A stretch of DNA of 64,000 bases from Alphaproteobacteria bacterium (GTDB lineage: Bacteria > Pseudomonadota > Alphaproteobacteria > Micropepsales > Micropepsaceae), in NCBI GenBank assembly GCA_023259375.1, contig JAHFQC010000014.1:1-64000 (forward strand), in the 5' to 3' direction. Below the pieces are notes generated by a model. That model made no database searches. It was not told where the DNA came from and was given only the letters and a program-made list of their open reading frames with translations. This document shows positions 61,915-64,000 of the stretch, piece by piece. The stretch's first letter is position 1. Each line of letters starts with the position of its first letter. The position numbers were made by a program, and so were the translations under genes.

Positions 61915-62880
61915 ATGGACGACACATCAGAGTCCTTTGGTCCGTCCCGGCGTGACCTGATCGCGGGAATGGCCGCGGCTGGAGCGCTGACATCGCTCGC
62001 CTGGGCCTCACCCGACAGCAGCAACGTTCATATGAAAGGAGATGGGGTAATGGCCACCATCAAGACGAAGGACGGCACCGACATCTTTTACAAGGATTGG
62101 GGGCCCAAGGACGCGCAGCCGGTCTTCTTTCATCATGGCTGGCCGCTGAGTTCTGACGATTGGGACAATCAGATGCTGTTCTTCCTGGCGCAGGGTTTTC
62201 GCGTGATCGCGCATGACCGGCGCGGGCATGGCCGGTCGACGCAGACCGATACCGGCAACGACATGGACACCTACGCCGCCGACGTCGCGGCGCTGACCGA
62301 CGCGCTCGACCTCAAGAATGCGGTCCATATCGGTCATTCGACCGGCGGCGGTGAAGCGGTCCGGTACGTCGCGCGCGCCAAGCCGGGGCGGGTGGCCAAG
62401 GCGATCATCGTGAGCGCCATTCCCCCGATCATGGTCAAAACCGACAAGAACCCCGGCGGCTTGCCCATCGAAGTCTTTGACGGCTATCGCAAGGCATTGG
62501 CCGCCAATCGGGCTCAGCTCTACATGGATATCGCCAGCGGCCCGTTCTATGGCTTCAACCGTCCGGGCGCGAAAGTTTATCCCGGCGTGATCCAGAACTG
62601 GTGGCGCCAGGGCATGATCGGTGGAGCTAAGGCCCAGTATGATTGCATCAAGGTGTTCTCGGAAACCGATCAGACCGAAGACTTGAAGGCGATCACCGTG
62701 CCGACCCTGGTTCTGCACGGCGATGACGATCAAGTCGTTCCGATTGCGGACTCGGCGTTGCTGTCGGCCAAGCTCCTGAAGAAGGGCGAACTCAAGGTCT
62801 ACAAGGGCTTTCCCCACGGGATGCTGACCGTCCAGGCCGATGTGCTCAATCCCGATATGCTGGCCTTTATCCGTTCATAA
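61915..62880 (+). CDS. Tat-exported haloperoxidase-like alpha/beta hydrolase
   Basis: 321 residues. The leader [21 protein letters not shown] is a Tat signal. The mature part starts at Met46 ([18 protein letters not shown]), the usual start of cofactor-free chloroperoxidases/arylesterases. [18 protein letters not shown] (Ser142), [10 protein letters not shown] (Asp) and GFPHGM (His) complete the triad. A full ribosome site AAAGGAG at 62035-62041 stands eight bases before the internal ATG at 62050, so a cytoplasmic form could also be made. It ends 12 bp before the MBL gene. Confidence 0.88.
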   Translation: MDDTSESFGPSRRDLIAGMAAAGALTSLAWASPDSSNVHMKGDGVMATIKTKDGTDIFYKDWGPKDAQPVFFHHGWPLSSDDWDNQMLFFLAQGFRVIAHDRRGHGRSTQTDTGNDMDTYAADVAALTDALDLKNAVHIGHSTGGGEAVRYVARAKPGRVAKAIIVSAIPPIMVKTDKNPGGLPIEVFDGYRKALAANRAQLYMDIASGPFYGFNRPGAKVYPGVIQNWWRQGMIGGAKAQYDCIKVFSETDQTEDLKAITVPTLVLHGDDDQVVPIADSALLSAKLLKKGELKVYKGFPHGMLTVQADVLNPDMLAFIRS

Positions 62881-62892
62881 GGAAACATGGCT

Positions 62893-63807
62893 ATGAAATC
62901 CGCGCTTCGGACGATTGCCGTCGGAGTGAGTCTGGCGTTGTCGCTTAGCAGCGCTGTGGCGACACCTTACGACGCCATCAATGCCGAGGCGGCCACGTCG
63001 GCGATTTCGGCGAAGCCGTTGCGCGGCGGCGTGGTGATGCTGGAAGGCTCGGGCGGCAATATGGTCGCGTTGCCCGGGCCGGACGGCCTGTTTATGGCCG
63101 ATATCGGGATCGCCGTGTCGCAGAAGAAGTTGATGGCGAAGCTGAAGGCCATTCATCCTGGACCAATCAAATATCTCGTGAACACCCATTGGCATTGGGA
63201 CCATACCGACGGCAATGCCTGGGCCCATGCGGCGGGCGCCACCATCATCGCGCAGGCCAATACGGCCAAACACCTGAAGCAGACGATCCGGGTGGAAGAA
63301 TGGGGCCATACCTTTACGCCGGTACCGGCTGCCGGCCGTGTTTCCGAGCAAGTACAGACCGAGAAGGTGATCCCGTTCGGCGGCGAGAATGTGCGCCTGC
63401 GCTATTACGGGCCATCGCACACGGATGGCGATCTTTCGCTCTATTTCACCAAGGCCGATGTTCTGGTCACCGGCGACACGTGGTGGAACGGCCTCTATCC
63501 CTTTATTGATTATGTCGCGGGCGGCAGCATCGACGGCATGATCAAGGCCGCGAATGCCAATATTGCGATGGCGGGAAAGAACACCATCGTCGTTCCGGGA
63601 CATGGGCCGGCAGGCTCGCAGAAGGATCTCATCGCGTATCGCGATATGCTGGTGGCGATCCGTGGCAACGTCGCCAAGCTCAAGAAGGAAGGTAAAACGC
63701 TTGAGCAGGTCATCGCGGCCAAGCCGACCGCTGCCTTTGATGCCCAATGGGGCAAAGCCATCATCAGTCCGGCATTGTTCACGACATTGGTTTATCGCGG
63801 AGTGTGA
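62893..63807 (+). CDS. Periplasmic MBL-fold metallo-hydrolase
   Basis: 304 residues from the ATG at 62893, nine bases after AAGGA; an ATG at 62887 adds two residues. Signal peptide ends near SSAVAT. The metal motif is NTHWHWDHTDGN, with further ligands in GPSHTDGD, VTGDTWW and VPGHGPAG. The HxHxDH pattern fits class B beta-lactamase-like and quorum-quenching or oxidative-detoxification enzymes; substrate not predictable. Likely cotranscribed with the hydrolase before it. Confidence 0.87.
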   Translation: MKSALRTIAVGVSLALSLSSAVATPYDAINAEAATSAISAKPLRGGVVMLEGSGGNMVALPGPDGLFMADIGIAVSQKKLMAKLKAIHPGPIKYLVNTHWHWDHTDGNAWAHAAGATIIAQANTAKHLKQTIRVEEWGHTFTPVPAAGRVSEQVQTEKVIPFGGENVRLRYYGPSHTDGDLSLYFTKADVLVTGDTWWNGLYPFIDYVAGGSIDGMIKAANANIAMAGKNTIVVPGHGPAGSQKDLIAYRDMLVAIRGNVAKLKKEGKTLEQVIAAKPTAAFDAQWGKAIISPALFTTLVYRGV

Positions 63808-64000
63808 GGGAATAGCTTCCCCTGCGGGGATGTGAATCGGCGGCAGAACGCGGCGTCATGCTTGCGTTGCTGTCAGCAGCATTGCACCATTTACGGGAAC
63901 TCCCTGAGCTGGGCCGTGAATGCGCATGCCGGAACGATGGTTTGGTCCCGTTGGGGCAGGTTTGCTCGCATGTGTCATCCTCATAATCGATTTGCTTATC

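Noticed and set aside
63808-64000. Possible gene at the right edge
   Set aside because: No frame with a ribosome site or domain is visible in the last 190 bases.

Overview
The window looks like a chromosomal accessory region of an aerobic, polysaccharide-degrading alphaproteobacterium. The GC content is fairly high. It holds four TonB-dependent receptors (one belonging to a FecI/FecR surface-signalling set), many Tat-type leaders, a chemoreceptor ending in a CheR-type WxxF tail, and Caulobacter/Sphingomonad-style carbohydrate loci. The genus cannot be fixed from sequence alone; Caulobacterales- or Micropepsales-like bacteria are a guess.

Layout. (1) 1-1866: an accessory operon of three overlapping genes (HNH nuclease cut by the window edge, a protein of unknown family, a minimal nucleotidyltransferase), a plausible defence module, ending at a copy of the guaA 3' end. 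(2) 1.9-11.5 kb: an arabinan locus with a LytS/LytTR-type two-component pair, TonB receptor, secreted endo-arabinanase (GH43), GPH sugar symporter and cytoplasmic GH51 arabinofuranosidase. (3) 11.9-23.1 kb: two CE15 glucuronoyl esterases, two TonB receptors and an ECF sigma/FecR pair, likely for glucuronoxylan or lignin-carbohydrate fragments. (4) 23.5-24.5 kb: a scar with a third guaA-like site, an internally deleted tyrosine integrase, and the last 52 codons of a lost GH3 gene. (5) 24.6-53.7 kb: a large sulfated-glycan locus with a radical-SAM sulfatase maturase, six Cys-type S1 sulfatases, a TonB receptor with an odd N-terminus, a carboxylesterase, two GH3 enzymes, two FucP/GluP-like permeases, a TatA, a mutarotase, a chemoreceptor and a LacI regulator. 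(6) 53.9-63.8 kb: mixed small-molecule and redox genes: several alpha/beta hydrolases, a double retropepsin-like protein, DUF302, AraC and SnoaL-like proteins, a PNPOx-like protein, a three-gene split nitrile hydratase/thiocyanate hydrolase, a CMD protein, a Tat-exported haloperoxidase-like hydrolase and an MBL-fold enzyme, with two gene remnants.

How it works together. In the sulfated-glycan locus the sulfatases carry the Cys that the maturase converts to formylglycine in the cytoplasm. Most also carry Tat-like leaders, and a tatA gene sits between them. The palindrome GACAACGTTGTC occurs before the first sulfatase, the TonB receptor and another sulfatase, with a near copy before the chemoreceptor. 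The only LacI-type repressor in the window lies just after the chemoreceptor, so a single regulon covering capture, desulfation, export and taxis is a reasonable inference.

Three copies of the guaA 3' end (ATCGAGTGGGAGTGA, one with a mismatch) at 1852, 11862 and 23509, one next to an integrase remnant, suggest the carbohydrate modules were assembled as tandem genomic islands at the guaA hotspot, with guaA itself off the left edge.
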